DNA of 58,363 bases from Alphaproteobacteria bacterium (GTDB taxonomy: Bacteria > Pseudomonadota > Alphaproteobacteria > SHVZ01): contig VGEH01000007.1 in assembly GCA_016869375.1 (NCBI GenBank), positions 1 to 58,363 on the forward strand. The letters are read 5' to 3'. How positions within the stretch are numbered: position 1 is the stretch's first letter; every line of letters starts with the position of its first letter. The position numbers and the translations under genes were made by a program. The notes under the pieces were generated by a model. That model ran no database searches. It worked only from the letters and a program-made list of their open reading frames with translations, and was not told the DNA's origin. This document shows positions 17,699 through 27,040 of this stretch, piece after piece.

Positions 17699-17715
17699 CC
17701 GGCGCTCTCAGCGCC

Positions 17716-19185
17716 ATGCGGCGCCTCGCGCTTCTCCTCTTCGCCTTCCTCGTCGCCGCGCCGGGAGAGACGCTGACCGGCATCGTCGTCGATGCCCAGG
17801 GCCAGCCGGTCGAAGGCGCGCGCGTCCGGTTGCGCGCCACCGCCGCCTTCGTGCTCACCGGCGCCGATGGGCGATTCATCCTTGCCGACGCGACGGTCGC
17901 CCCCGATGCCGAGATCACCGCCGCCCTTCCAGGGCACATCATCGGCGGCACCGTCGTGAGGAGCGGGATCGCCGAGTATCGCATCCAGCTGCCGGCCATT
18001 CCCGCTGGCGACGATCCCACCTATCCCTGGGTCACCGCCTTCCCCGAAGACGACCAGGCGCCGCGCACCGATTTCGGCCGCGAACCCTGCGGTGCCTGCC
18101 ATCGCCGGGCGCTGGCCGAATGGCGGGAGTCGGCGCATTCACGATCCGCGACCAATCCGCGCTTCCTCTCCTTCTTCGAAGGTGGACAGCGCCTCGGCGC
18201 CGGCAAGGTGACCGTCGAAGCCTGCGGCACCTGCCATGTCCCGATGGATCCGACCGGCGATCCGCAAAAGTTCACGGGTGTCGCCGGCGAAGGCGTCGGC
18301 TGCGACATCTGCCACAAGATCGCCGAGGCGAAAGCCGGTGACGGAAGCGCCACCGGCATCCGTGCCGTCGCGCTCAGGCGTCCGCCTTTCGGCCGGCAGA
18401 CCATCTTCGGTCCATTCGACGACGTGCCACGCGGACGCGATGCCTTCGCCCCGGTCTTCGCCGAGAGCCGATACTGTGCCGCCTGCCATCAGGCACGGAG
18501 TGGTGCTGTCGCCATCTATTCCGAGTTCGAGGAGTGGCAGGCGAGCCGATACCCCGCCGCCGGCACCACCTGCCAGTCCTGCCACATGCGCGGCGACGGC
18601 AAGGCGACGACGATGACCGAGCTCGGCCCCGGCCGTATCGTGCGCGACCCGGCCACGCTGTCGAGCCATCGCTTTCACGACAGCCGCTCGCCCGACTTCC
18701 TCGCGAATGCCGTGGAGACGTCGATGACGGCGCATCGCGACGGCGGGGTGCTGATCGTCTCGGTCGACATCGCCAATCGCGGCGGCGGTCACCACCTGCC
18801 CGCCGGCTCGCCGATGCGCCACATGCTGCTCAGCATCGAGGCCGAATCCGGCGGCACGCCGCTCACGCCGATCGATGGATCGACCTTGCCGTCATGGGCC
18901 GGCAGCGGGCTCGCCGGAAAGCCGGGCCGCGCCTACGCAAAGATCCTCGGCGACGCGTCCCGCCCCTCGCTGCCATGGGCGGAGGCCAACACGGTCACGG
19001 ATACACGGATTCCCGCCGGCGACGGCGATCGCTCGACCCATCGCTTCCGGCTGCACGGATCCGGGCCGGTGCGGATCGAGGCGAGATTCGTCGTCCGCCG
19101 CACCTTCCCTGACTGGGCCGAGACACTCGGCATCGACACGGCCGAGATCGTCGTCGCCACGCATCGGGCGACTCTCGGGCCTTGA
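17716..19185 (+). CDS. Pentahaem c-type cytochrome with N-terminal carboxypeptidase-regulatory-like domain
   Basis: The 489-residue precursor has a short signal peptide (residues 1-16). A beta-sandwich of the carboxypeptidase regulatory-like type follows at about 19-95 (GIVVDAQGQPVEGARVRL, then GADGRF). The cytochrome part has five CxxCH haem sites at residues 125-129, 170-174, 196-200, 254-258 and 286-290, with spacing reminiscent of cytochrome c554-like proteins. The last 170 residues have no haem motif and look beta-rich. It is probably a periplasmic or surface electron carrier; no partner oxidoreductase lies nearby. The ATG at 17716 lies 18 bases after the racemase stop and starts the signal peptide. 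Redox partner and function are unknown. Confidence 0.8.
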   Translation: MRRLALLLFAFLVAAPGETLTGIVVDAQGQPVEGARVRLRATAAFVLTGADGRFILADATVAPDAEITAALPGHIIGGTVVRSGIAEYRIQLPAIPAGDDPTYPWVTAFPEDDQAPRTDFGREPCGACHRRALAEWRESAHSRSATNPRFLSFFEGGQRLGAGKVTVEACGTCHVPMDPTGDPQKFTGVAGEGVGCDICHKIAEAKAGDGSATGIRAVALRRPPFGRQTIFGPFDDVPRGRDAFAPVFAESRYCAACHQARSGAVAIYSEFEEWQASRYPAAGTTCQSCHMRGDGKATTMTELGPGRIVRDPATLSSHRFHDSRSPDFLANAVETSMTAHRDGGVLIVSVDIANRGGGHHLPAGSPMRHMLLSIEAESGGTPLTPIDGSTLPSWAGSGLAGKPGRAYAKILGDASRPSLPWAEANTVTDTRIPAGDGDRSTHRFRLHGSGPVRIEARFVVRRTFPDWAETLGIDTAEIVVATHRATLGP

Positions 19186-19224
19186 CGATTTCAGCAGCGG
19201 CGGGAACGGCACCGCCGTGGCTCG

Positions 19225-20073
19225 CTACTTCGCTCCGTGGCCCGGGAAGCCGACAGTGCCGAAATTCGCCTCGTCGGCCGTCAGCGTCACCGAGCCTACC
19301 GGCGGCCTTGCGCCGAACCAGGCCTGGTAGAGACCGGCGAGCGAACCGTCCTTCTTCATCTCCTCGACAATCAGCTCGACGCGGTTGCGGAAGGCGGCGT
19401 CGTCCTGGCGGAAGGCAAAAGCGATCACGCGGCCGGTCAGGATGGTGAAACCGTTCTTGATCTGGCGATGCTGCTTGGCCGCCTGGAGCGCGATCGGCAG
19501 GTCGAGGATCCCTGCCTGGGCCTTCCTCTCCATGACGGCCGGCGGGATGTCCGCCACGCGATCCAGGCGCTGCACCTCGAAGCCGAGCCGGCTCGCATTC
19601 TCGGTCGCCCAGGCATCCGCAGCGCCGCCTTTGAGGATCGCGACGGTCTTGCCCTTGAGTTCCTCCGGCGCCTTGAGGTCGGCGTCGTCCGCGGGAAGCA
19701 GCACGCCGAGGCCGGTCGACATGTAGGGCTCAGTGAACAGCAGCTGCTGCGCGCGCTCGGCCGTAACCACGATCGGCGCGGCGATGAACTCGTAGCGCTT
19801 GGCGTTCAGACCGGGGAAGAGGCTGGCGACCGGCGTCTCGATCACGTCGACGCCCGGGCGGCCGAGACGCTTGGCTATCTCCCAGGTAAAGTCGACGGAG
19901 AAGCCCGCGATCTTGCCATCGGGCTGGCGGAAGGCGAAGGGCGGGAAGGTCAGGTCGGAACCGACGGTCAGCGGCCGGAAGGCGCCCGGATCGGCGATCG
20001 GAGCCTGCGCCCGCGCACCCGCCGCCCCGACCGTCATGGCCAATAGCAGCAACGCGGAACAGGCGATCCTCAC
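19225..20073 (-). CDS. ABC transporter solute-binding protein, family 3 (amino-acid type)
   Basis: The 282-residue precursor has a signal peptide ending near ARAQAP (residues 20-25). The mature protein is a family-3 solute-binding domain, with LTVGSDLTFPPFAF near 35-48, GFSVDFTWEIAKRLG near 57-71 and the closing GSLAGLYQAWFG. Such proteins bind polar amino acids or related small molecules for an ABC importer. No matching permease or ATPase of the amino-acid type is present in the window. It is the last gene of the minus-strand hydantoin cluster, 63 bases after the carbamoylase, so its ligand may be a hydantoin, a carbamoyl-amino acid or an amino acid; this is inference. Confidence 0.83.
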   Translation of the reverse strand: MRIACSALLLLAMTVGAAGARAQAPIADPGAFRPLTVGSDLTFPPFAFRQPDGKIAGFSVDFTWEIAKRLGRPGVDVIETPVASLFPGLNAKRYEFIAAPIVVTAERAQQLLFTEPYMSTGLGVLLPADDADLKAPEELKGKTVAILKGGAADAWATENASRLGFEVQRLDRVADIPPAVMERKAQAGILDLPIALQAAKQHRQIKNGFTILTGRVIAFAFRQDDAAFRNRVELIVEEMKKDGSLAGLYQAWFGARPPVGSVTLTADEANFGTVGFPGHGAK

Positions 20074-20136
20074 GATTCCGACTCCCTTGCGTCCCGTTCC
20101 CGAGTGGTAGGCGGGAACAGTGACGGTTCGATGGCT

Positions 20137-21066
20137 TCACTCCGGCGGCGGCGTGGCGCCGGTCTGGGCGGTGATCGCCCCATAATGCTCGATCCGGCGA
20201 TGGCGCGCGAAGTTGAAGATCGTCTCCTTACCCAGGCGCGCCAGATCCAGATCGCAATCGAAGGCGACCAGCTCGTCGCCGACCGTCGACACCCGCGCCA
20301 CGATCTCGCCCGAAGGCTGCACGATGCAGCTGCCGCCGATCATGCCGACCCCTTCCTCGACGCCGGCCTTCGCGACAGCGACCACCCAGGTGGAGTTCTG
20401 GTAGGCGCCGGCCTGGAGGACGAGGTCGTTGTGGAACATGCGGAGGTGGTTAGGCTCGAAGCCGGCGGTATTGCGGTCGGGCGTATTGTATCCAAGCAGG
20501 ACGAGCTCGACGCCCTGAAGTCCCATGACACGGAACGTCTCCGGCCAGCGCCGGTCGTTGCAGATGCACATACCCATGACCGCGCCCATGGTCCGCCATA
20601 CGGGAAAGCCGAGGTCGCCGACCTCGAAGTAGCGCTTCTCCAGATGCTGCCAGGGGCGCTCCGGCTCATGCTCGGCATGGCCCGGCAGATGCACCTTCCG
20701 GTACTTGCCGACGATGGTACCGCGGTCGTCGACCAGGATCGAGGTATTGAAGCGCCGGCCGTCCGGAGTCAGCTCGGCATAGCCCAGATAGAAGCCGATG
20801 CCGTGGCGCGCCGCCGCCTCGAAGAGCGGACGCGTCTCGGCCGAGGGCATCTCGCGCTCGAAGAAAGCGTCGACCTCGGCCTGGTCGGTCATGAACCAGC
20901 GCGGGAAAAAGGTGGTAAGCGCCAGCTCCGGGAAAACCACGAGCTTGCAGGCCCGATCCTTGGCGCGGTCGAGCAGCGCGATCATGCGCCTGACCACCTG
21001 CGCCCGCGGCTCGGTGCGGGCGATCGGCCCGAGCTGCGCCGCGCCGATGGTCGTCATGCGGGTCAC
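20137..21066 (-). CDS. hyuC: N-carbamoyl-D-amino-acid hydrolase (D-carbamoylase)
   Basis: The enzyme hydrolyses N-carbamoyl-D-amino acids to D-amino acids, CO2 and ammonia. The 309-residue protein is a nitrilase-superfamily member with the full triad: E47 (VFPELALTTFFPRW), K124 (KYRKVHLPGH) and C169 (MCICNDRRWPETFR). The sequence around each residue closely follows the Agrobacterium D-carbamoylase as I remember it, which favours this function over beta-ureidopropionase. Its start overlaps the stop of the hydantoinase gene by four bases (ATGA), so the two enzymes are translationally coupled. Stereochemistry cannot be proven from sequence. Confidence 0.88.
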   Translation of the reverse strand: MTRMTTIGAAQLGPIARTEPRAQVVRRMIALLDRAKDRACKLVVFPELALTTFFPRWFMTDQAEVDAFFEREMPSAETRPLFEAAARHGIGFYLGYAELTPDGRRFNTSILVDDRGTIVGKYRKVHLPGHAEHEPERPWQHLEKRYFEVGDLGFPVWRTMGAVMGMCICNDRRWPETFRVMGLQGVELVLLGYNTPDRNTAGFEPNHLRMFHNDLVLQAGAYQNSTWVVAVAKAGVEEGVGMIGGSCIVQPSGEIVARVSTVGDELVAFDCDLDLARLGKETIFNFARHRRIEHYGAITAQTGATPPPE

Positions 21067-22529
21067 GAGACGCGCTCCGCCTGGAACTTGCCGGAGGAGG
21101 GCTCGAAGCCGTGCACGCGGCGGCCGAGCGGCACCGCGGCACTGGGCTTTTCACAGGGAAGGAAGCGACCGCGACCGGCCTTCTCGGTGACCTTGCCGTC
21201 CTCGGCGACGATCTCGCCGCGCGAGAGCACCTTGACCGGCCAGCCCTTCACGACGCGACCCTCGTAAGGCGTGTAGTCCATCGCGTCGTGCAGGAGGCTG
21301 GTCGTGATCGTGACTTCCTTGTTCGGGTCCCAGAGCGCGACGTCGGCATCCGAACCGACCGCGATCGTGCCCTTTCTCGGATAAAGGCCGTACAGCTTGG
21401 CGTGGTTGGTCGCGGAGATCGCGACGAACTGGTTCAGCGTGACGCGTCCCTCGCTGACGCCGCCCGAGAAGAGCAGCGGCAGCCGCGCGGCAATGCCGGG
21501 CACGCCGTTGGCCACCATCTTGAAGGACGGATTGGGCCCGTGCTTCCTCTTGCCGTCCGGGCCGTCGAAGCGATAGGGCGCGTGGTCGGAGGAGACCACC
21601 TGGAAGACGCCGTTCTGGATGCCATCCCAGACATAGCGCTGGTTGTCGCGGCTGCGCGGTGGCGGGGAGCACATGCATTTGGCGCCCTCGAAGCCCGGAA
21701 CGTCGAGATCCTCGGCCGAGAGGTAAAGGTATTGCGGGCAGGTCTCGGCATAGACCTTGAGGCCGCGCCCCTGGGCCCAGCGGATCTGCTCGATCGCCTC
21801 GCGGCCGGAGACATGGACCAGCAGCATCGGCACGTCGACGATCTCGGAAAGCGTGATGACGCGATGCGTCGCCTCGCGCTCGGCGGCCGCCGCGTGCGCG
21901 ACCGCATGGAATTTCGGGGCCGTGTGCCCGGCCGCGAGCAGCCGGTCGGAGAGCCAGGCGATCACGTCATGGTTCTCGGCATGGACCATGGTCATGGCAC
22001 CATGCGCGCGAGCTAGCGCCAGCACATCAAGCATCTGCCGGTCGTCGAGCTTGAGCGCGTCATAGGTCATGTAGACCTTGAACGAGGTGTATCCGCGTTC
22101 GATCAGCGCCGGCAGCTCCTGGCCCATCACCTGCGGCGTCGGGTCGGAGACGATCATGTGGAAGGCGTAGTCGACCACGGCCTTCGGCGTCGCCGCCTTG
22201 TGATAGTCCTCGACGACCTGGCGCACGCTCATGCCGCGATGCTGCGCGGCGAAGGGAATGACCGTAGTGGTGCCACCGGCCGCGGCCGAGCGCGTGCCGG
22301 TATAGAAATCGTCGGCGGTCATGATGCCCGAGCCGGAACGCTGCTCGATATGGACATGGCTGTCGATGCCGCCCGGCAGAACCAGGAGCCCGCGCGCGTC
22401 GATCTCGCGCGTGCCTTTCAGATTCTCCCCGATGGCGACGACGCGTCCGTCGGATATCGCGATGTCGGCCGCGAAGGTATCGGCGGCGGTGGCAACCGTG
22501 CCGCCCCGGATCACCAGCTCGAAGCTCAC
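21063..22529 (-). CDS. hydA: D-hydantoinase / dihydropyrimidinase
   Basis: The enzyme opens 5-substituted hydantoins or dihydropyrimidines to N-carbamoyl amino acids. The 488-residue protein is a cyclic amidohydrolase with all binuclear metal ligands: H58 and H60 ([10 protein letters not shown]), K151 (the carboxylated lysine in FKVYMTY), H183 (VHAEN), H239 (HVSGREA) and D315 (SSDHAPY). Length and order are normal. It is coupled at its end to the D-carbamoylase and at its start overlaps the dppF stop. With the hydantoin racemase at 16940 this makes a full route from racemic hydantoins to D-amino acids. Confidence 0.9.
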   Translation of the reverse strand: MSFELVIRGGTVATAADTFAADIAISDGRVVAIGENLKGTREIDARGLLVLPGGIDSHVHIEQRSGSGIMTADDFYTGTRSAAAGGTTTVIPFAAQHRGMSVRQVVEDYHKAATPKAVVDYAFHMIVSDPTPQVMGQELPALIERGYTSFKVYMTYDALKLDDRQMLDVLALARAHGAMTMVHAENHDVIAWLSDRLLAAGHTAPKFHAVAHAAAAEREATHRVITLSEIVDVPMLLVHVSGREAIEQIRWAQGRGLKVYAETCPQYLYLSAEDLDVPGFEGAKCMCSPPPRSRDNQRYVWDGIQNGVFQVVSSDHAPYRFDGPDGKRKHGPNPSFKMVANGVPGIAARLPLLFSGGVSEGRVTLNQFVAISATNHAKLYGLYPRKGTIAVGSDADVALWDPNKEVTITTSLLHDAMDYTPYEGRVVKGWPVKVLSRGEIVAEDGKVTEKAGRGRFLPCEKPSAAVPLGRRVHGFEPSSGKFQAERVS

Positions 22530-23596
22530 GCCGGAGCGCTCGCGTCGCGCTTGTAGACCGCCTTGAGCCGGCCGAGATAGGCGCTGGCTGAGGCCGTCGC
22601 GCGTGCCGCCGGCGGCGTCACCGGCGGGATCTCGCGATGGAAGTGACAGGCGACGTGACTGCCGTCCTCGAGCGTCTCGTAGACAGGATCCTCGACCTTG
22701 CAGCGCTCGCGCGCATGCGGGCAGCGCGTATGGAAGCGACAGCCGGAGGGCGGGTTGATCGGGCTCGGCACGTCGCCTTCGAGCAGCATGCGTTCGCGCG
22801 GCGCCGTCGGATCGGGCACCGGGATCGCCGATAGCAGCGCCTGTGTGTAGGGGTGGCGCGGCGTCGCGAACAGCGTCTTGGTCGGGGCCAGCTCGACGAT
22901 CTTGCCGAGATACATGACGGCGATGCGGTCGCTGACATGCTTCACGACCGAGAGGTCATGCGCGATGAAGAGATAGGAAAGCCCGAGACGCTTCTGCAGA
23001 TCCTCCAGCAGGTTCACCACCTGCGCCTGCACCGAGACGTCGAGCGCCGAGACCGGCTCGTCGCAGACGATCAGCTTGGGCTCGACCGCGAGCGCGCGCG
23101 CGATGCCGATGCGCTGGCGCTGGCCGCCGGAGAATTCATGCGGATAGCGGCGCTCGTGCCAGGCGGAAAGGCCGACCTGCTCGAGCAGTTCCTTCACGCG
23201 CGCACGCTTCGCCTCGCCCTCGGCGAGACGGTGGATCTTCAAGGGCTCGCCGATGATCTCACCGACCGTCATGCGCGGATTCAGCGAGGCATAGGGATCC
23301 TGGAAGATGATCTGCATCTCGCGGCGGAGGCGGCGAAGCTCCGACTTCGGCAGGTTGAACACGTCCTCGCCGTCGAAGCGCACGGCGCCGGCGGTCGGCT
23401 CGATCAGGCGAAGCAGCACGCGGCCGGTCGTCGACTTGCCGCAGCCGGATTCGCCGACCAGCGACAGCGTCTCGCCGGCATTGACCTCGAAGGAGACGCC
23501 GTCGACGGCGCGCACATGTCCCAGGTTCTGCCCGAGGAAGAGCCCGCGGGTGACCGGGAAATACTTGACCAGGTTCTTGACCTCGAGGAGCGCCAT
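22526..23596 (-). CDS. dppF: Dipeptide/oligopeptide ABC transporter ATP-binding protein, DppF type
   Basis: The 356-residue protein is the second ATPase of a peptide/nickel-type ABC importer. It has Walker [11 protein letters not shown] near residue 50, the signature [14 protein letters not shown], Walker [13 protein letters not shown] and the C-terminal oligopeptide-transporter extension with the cysteine-rich [15 protein letters not shown]. The ATG at 23596 was chosen because GGGAG sits nine bases upstream and it lies just after the dppD stop; another ATG at 23605 has no spacing to that site. No permease or peptide-binding protein gene is present, so partners must be elsewhere. Confidence 0.88.
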   Translation of the reverse strand: MALLEVKNLVKYFPVTRGLFLGQNLGHVRAVDGVSFEVNAGETLSLVGESGCGKSTTGRVLLRLIEPTAGAVRFDGEDVFNLPKSELRRLRREMQIIFQDPYASLNPRMTVGEIIGEPLKIHRLAEGEAKRARVKELLEQVGLSAWHERRYPHEFSGGQRQRIGIARALAVEPKLIVCDEPVSALDVSVQAQVVNLLEDLQKRLGLSYLFIAHDLSVVKHVSDRIAVMYLGKIVELAPTKTLFATPRHPYTQALLSAIPVPDPTAPRERMLLEGDVPSPINPPSGCRFHTRCPHARERCKVEDPVYETLEDGSHVACHFHREIPPVTPPAARATASASAYLGRLKAVYKRDASAPA

Positions 23597-23597
23597 C

Positions 23598-24605
23598 TCA
23601 CGCATCTCCCGACGGCAAGGGCGCCCGCCAGCAGGCGGTCAGGTGGCCGGGCGTGATCTCGATCAAGGGCGGCACCTCGGCCTTGCACTTGTCGATCGCG
23701 ATCGGGCAGCGCGGATTGAACAGGCAGCCTGTCGGCATCGCCTGCGGGTTCGGCACGGTGCCCGGAATGGTCGCGAGCCTGTCTTCCTCGACCGCGAGCT
23801 TCGGGATCGATCCCAGGAGGCCCAGCGTGTAGGGGTGCTGCGGGTCGCGGAAGATCGTCTTCACATCCGCCTTCTCGACGATGCGGCCCGCATACATGAC
23901 GACGACATTGTCGGCCATCTCGGCGACGACGCCGAGCGAATGCGTGATCAGCATGATCGCCGTGCCGGTCTCGTCGCGGATCTTCCGCATCAGATCCAGG
24001 ATCTGCGCCTGGATGGTGACGTCGAGCGCGGTCGTCGGCTCATCGGCGATCAGGAGACGCGGCTCGCAGGCGAGTGCCATCGCGATCATGACGCGTTGGC
24101 GCATGCCGCCGGAGAGCTGGTGCGGATAGTCGTCGATGCGCTTTTCGGGGCTCGGGATGCGCACCAGGCGCAGCATCTCGATGGCCCGCGCGCGTGCATC
24201 GGCGGCGGAGATGTCGCGGTGCAGGCGGATGCCTTCGACGATCTGGTCGCCGACCGTGTAGACCGGATTCAGCGAGGTCATCGGCTCCTGGAAGATCATC
24301 GAGATCTTGTTGCCGCGGATCTCGCGCATCTCCTCCTGGGACTTCTTGGTCAGGTCCTCGCCGTCGAACCAGATATGGCCGCCGGCGATGCGGCCGGGCG
24401 GGTTCGGGATCAGCTGCATGATCGAGAGCGAGGTCACGCTCTTGCCGCAGCCGGACTCGCCGACGATGCCCAGCGTCTCGCCGCGCTTGATCTCGAAGGA
24501 GACACCATCGACGGCGCGAAACTCGCGCTCGCCTTTGCCGAAATAGGTATGCAGCTCCTCGACCTTGAGAAGCGCGTCGCTCGTCTGGTTCAATTGCGTG
24601 CTCAC
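23598..24605 (-). CDS. dppD: Dipeptide/oligopeptide ABC transporter ATP-binding protein, DppD type
   Basis: The 335-residue protein is the first ATPase of the peptide-type ABC importer. Walker A is [11 protein letters not shown], the signature is [15 protein letters not shown], Walker B is [12 protein letters not shown], and the C-terminal extension carries [15 protein letters not shown], which in relatives binds an iron-sulfur cluster. It lies six bases after the amidohydrolase gene and immediately before dppF. The gene pair sits between two cyclic-amidohydrolase-type enzymes, which suggests uptake of their substrates, but specificity lies in the missing subunits. Confidence 0.88.
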   Translation of the reverse strand: MSTQLNQTSDALLKVEELHTYFGKGEREFRAVDGVSFEIKRGETLGIVGESGCGKSVTSLSIMQLIPNPPGRIAGGHIWFDGEDLTKKSQEEMREIRGNKISMIFQEPMTSLNPVYTVGDQIVEGIRLHRDISAADARARAIEMLRLVRIPSPEKRIDDYPHQLSGGMRQRVMIAMALACEPRLLIADEPTTALDVTIQAQILDLMRKIRDETGTAIMLITHSLGVVAEMADNVVVMYAGRIVEKADVKTIFRDPQHPYTLGLLGSIPKLAVEEDRLATIPGTVPNPQAMPTGCLFNPRCPIAIDKCKAEVPPLIEITPGHLTACWRAPLPSGDA

Positions 24606-24611
24606 CTTCGA

Positions 24612-26048
24612 CTAACCCGCCACCGGCAGGACCATCGGCGACATCTCGTCGACCGTGCGCTTGGCATAGTCGCGATCGCGCGCGCCGGCAAGTCCGCGGG
24701 CCTGCGCTTCGGCCAGCACCGCATGCGCCGCTTCGACGTCGATCATGGTCGGCTCGCCGTCCTTCAGCACCTGGTCGCCATCGACGAAGACATCGCGGAT
24801 GGCGCGGTCGGATGTCGAGTAGATCAGGCTGCGCAGCGGCTCGCGCACCGGGCGCATATAGGGATGCGTCAGGTCGACCAGCACGATGTCGGCCTTGGCG
24901 CCGACATCGATGCGGCCGATATCGTCGCGCTTCAGCGCCTTGGCGCCGCCATAGGTGGCGGCGGTGAAGATCTGCTCGGTCGAGCCGCCGCGGAAGTCGC
25001 GTGCCATCACGCGCGCCAGGGTCGCCGCCCAGCGCATCTCGTCGATCATGTTGTGCGGAAAGGTATCGGTGCCCATGCCGATATTGACGCCGGCCTTGAG
25101 ATACCGGTCGACATAGTTGAGCACGATGCCGCGGCGGACGAAGACGTTCGGGCAATGCGCGATGGTGACGTTCTTCTCGCCCATGAGCGCGAGATCGTTC
25201 GAGCCCGGCCAGTGGAGCCAGGGATGGTCGTTGAGGAAGATGCCGTGGCCGATGATGAGGTCGGGGCCGAGCACGCCGATGGAGTCGAGGAACTCGATCG
25301 GCGTCAGGCCGTGACGGCGAGTGATCTCCTGAAACTCGACAACGCTCTGCGCCGCGTGGATCTGGTAAGGCACACCGAGATCGCCCGCGGCGTCGCGCGC
25401 ATCCCGCATCAGCTCGGGCGTGCAGGTGTCGATCTGCGAGGGCGACAGCATCGCCGAGACACGGCCGCTCGGATGCTGCTTCGCGCGCTTGACCAGGTCG
25501 ACCGCGGCATCGAGACCCTTCTTCCCGGCCGGCTCGTCCCAGTGATAGACGACGGTCTTGCCGTTGGGCGTCGACCAGGAGGCCGAGCGGAAGGCCGGCG
25601 CGAGCACGGCGCGGATGCCGGTTGCCGCGACCTCGTCGGCCCAGTTCGGGCGCGCCGCCGAGATGTCGACATAAGTCGTGACGCCGCTCTTCAGCATCTC
25701 CGAGATCGCGACCTGCGTCGCCGCGGTCGCGGCCTCCGGTGGCAGGCGGAAGATCGGCATGAATTCGTAGAGCGAGCTCATGCCGAGGCGCGGGCTGCCG
25801 AGTTCCTCGAGCAGGCCCTTGTTGCCGGGCTCGGAGGTCGGATGCGAATGGATGTCGACGAGGCCCGGCATGACCATGAGGTCGCGGCCGTCGATGGTCT
25901 TGTCGGCAGGTCCCGTGTGTTTCTTGCCGACATGCGTGATCGAGGAGCCTGAGAACGCCACGTCGGCGTCCTTCAGATAGACATGGCGCTTCTGCCCGCG
26001 GTCCCAGGCGACGACCCAGGCGGCGTTCTTGACGACGGTCGTGGTCAT
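24612..26048 (-). CDS. Amidohydrolase-superfamily deaminase-like enzyme (TrzA/AtzA/cytosine-deaminase clade)
   Basis: The 478-residue protein is a metal-dependent hydrolase of the amidohydrolase superfamily. The metal ligands are visible in [16 protein letters not shown] (HxH near residues 67-69), a later histidine in YQIHAAQS, a further one in [10 protein letters not shown], and the aspartate in [10 protein letters not shown]. This is the single-metal pattern of the S-adenosylhomocysteine/guanine/triazine deaminase and chlorohydrolase group. The substrate is unknown. It is nine bases after the AraC gene and six before dppD, so it is probably part of the same operon and may act on a cyclic nitrogen compound. 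That last step is inference. Confidence 0.8.
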   Translation of the reverse strand: MTTTVVKNAAWVVAWDRGQKRHVYLKDADVAFSGSSITHVGKKHTGPADKTIDGRDLMVMPGLVDIHSHPTSEPGNKGLLEELGSPRLGMSSLYEFMPIFRLPPEAATAATQVAISEMLKSGVTTYVDISAARPNWADEVAATGIRAVLAPAFRSASWSTPNGKTVVYHWDEPAGKKGLDAAVDLVKRAKQHPSGRVSAMLSPSQIDTCTPELMRDARDAAGDLGVPYQIHAAQSVVEFQEITRRHGLTPIEFLDSIGVLGPDLIIGHGIFLNDHPWLHWPGSNDLALMGEKNVTIAHCPNVFVRRGIVLNYVDRYLKAGVNIGMGTDTFPHNMIDEMRWAATLARVMARDFRGGSTEQIFTAATYGGAKALKRDDIGRIDVGAKADIVLVDLTHPYMRPVREPLRSLIYSTSDRAIRDVFVDGDQVLKDGEPTMIDVEAAHAVLAEAQARGLAGARDRDYAKRTVDEMSPMVLPVAG

Positions 26049-26057
26049 ACGCGGTCC

Positions 26058-26957
26058 CTAAGACGAGAAGGAGCGCGGCATCGCTGCCGGCCCCGATTTT
26101 TGCCTCCCGCTTGGCCCCTTTACCGGGGCTTCGTCAGGTTGCCGTGACGCTACCACAGAGGGGGCCGGCAAAGGCAGTCCCTCGCGCCGGACATACCGGC
26201 TCGGGGCCTCGCCGAGGACGCGGCGGAACATGGCGGTGAAGGCGCTCGGGCTGTCATAGCCGAGGCTGTCGGCGACCTCGGCGATCGAACGCCCGCGGGA
26301 GAGCGCGCCGATCGCCTCGGCGACTCTCGCCTGCTGGCGCCAGGCGCCGAAGGAGAGCCCGGTCTCGCGCCGGAACAGCCGCGCCAGGGTGCGGCCGCTG
26401 ACCGAGAGCCGCTCGGCCCAGGCCTCGAGCGTGTCCTCGGCGGCGAGGTCGTCGAGCATCTCCCGACAGAGCGCGAGAAGCCGTAGATCAGACGGCAAGG
26501 GAATGCTGACCGGCAGCGCGGTGGCGCGGCGAAGCTCGTCCAGGATCAGGCCGATCATCGCCTCGGCACGTCGGTCGGGCGCGCCGTCGAGCGGCTGCTC
26601 GCCCATCGCCAGGATCAGTTCGCGCAGCAGCGGCGAGACCTCGACGACGACGCATCGCGCCTCGGGCATGAAGGGCGCGGCGTCCGGCTCGATATAGAGC
26701 GTGCGCATCGACACCGGCCCGACCATACGGATCTCGTGCTCGATGCCGCCGGGGACCCAGACCGCCCGCCGCGGCGGCACGACCCAGGCGCCGGTCTCGG
26801 TCGAAAGCCGCATGGTCCCGGTGATCGCATGCACGACCTGCGCCCGCCGGTGCCGGTGAGGCACGATGTAGTGGCCGTCGACGAACTCCTTCGGCATGGC
26901 CGCGACGGGGCTCGGAACCTCCTGGTAGTCGGCGGCATCGGTGCTGCGGCGGGCCAT
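26058..26957 (-). CDS. AraC-family transcriptional regulator with cupin sensor domain
   Basis: The 299-residue protein has an N-terminal cupin-like ligand domain (HYIVPHRHRRAQVVHAITG near 31-49, followed by WVVPPRRAVWVPGGIEHEI). The C-terminal AraC DNA-binding domain has two helix-turn-helix units (LSVSGRTLARLFRRETGLSF and IAEVADSLGYDSPSAFTAMFRR). It matches the NimR-like subgroup that often regulates adjacent MFS transporters. The ATG at 26957 was preferred; an in-frame start at 27002 would add 15 residues. It is divergent from the first MFS gene with an 83-base gap, and heads the minus-strand amidohydrolase-dpp-hydantoin run, so it could regulate either or both. Confidence 0.85.
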   Translation of the reverse strand: MARRSTDAADYQEVPSPVAAMPKEFVDGHYIVPHRHRRAQVVHAITGTMRLSTETGAWVVPPRRAVWVPGGIEHEIRMVGPVSMRTLYIEPDAAPFMPEARCVVVEVSPLLRELILAMGEQPLDGAPDRRAEAMIGLILDELRRATALPVSIPLPSDLRLLALCREMLDDLAAEDTLEAWAERLSVSGRTLARLFRRETGLSFGAWRQQARVAEAIGALSRGRSIAEVADSLGYDSPSAFTAMFRRVLGEAPSRYVRREGLPLPAPSVVASRQPDEAPVKGPSGRQKSGPAAMPRSFSS

Positions 26958-27040
26958 GTCTTTATCTCGACGATCTATGTCAGGACGCATTGTACCGGAC
27001 AAGCTAAGATTAAGGCAGCGTCTTTCCGCAGGGGATCGTC

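Noticed and set aside
23598..26048. Long plus-strand open frames across the minus-strand operon
   Set aside because: They are the antisense of dppD and the amidohydrolase, have arginine/aspartate-rich composition typical of antisense in GC-rich DNA, and contain no domain motifs.
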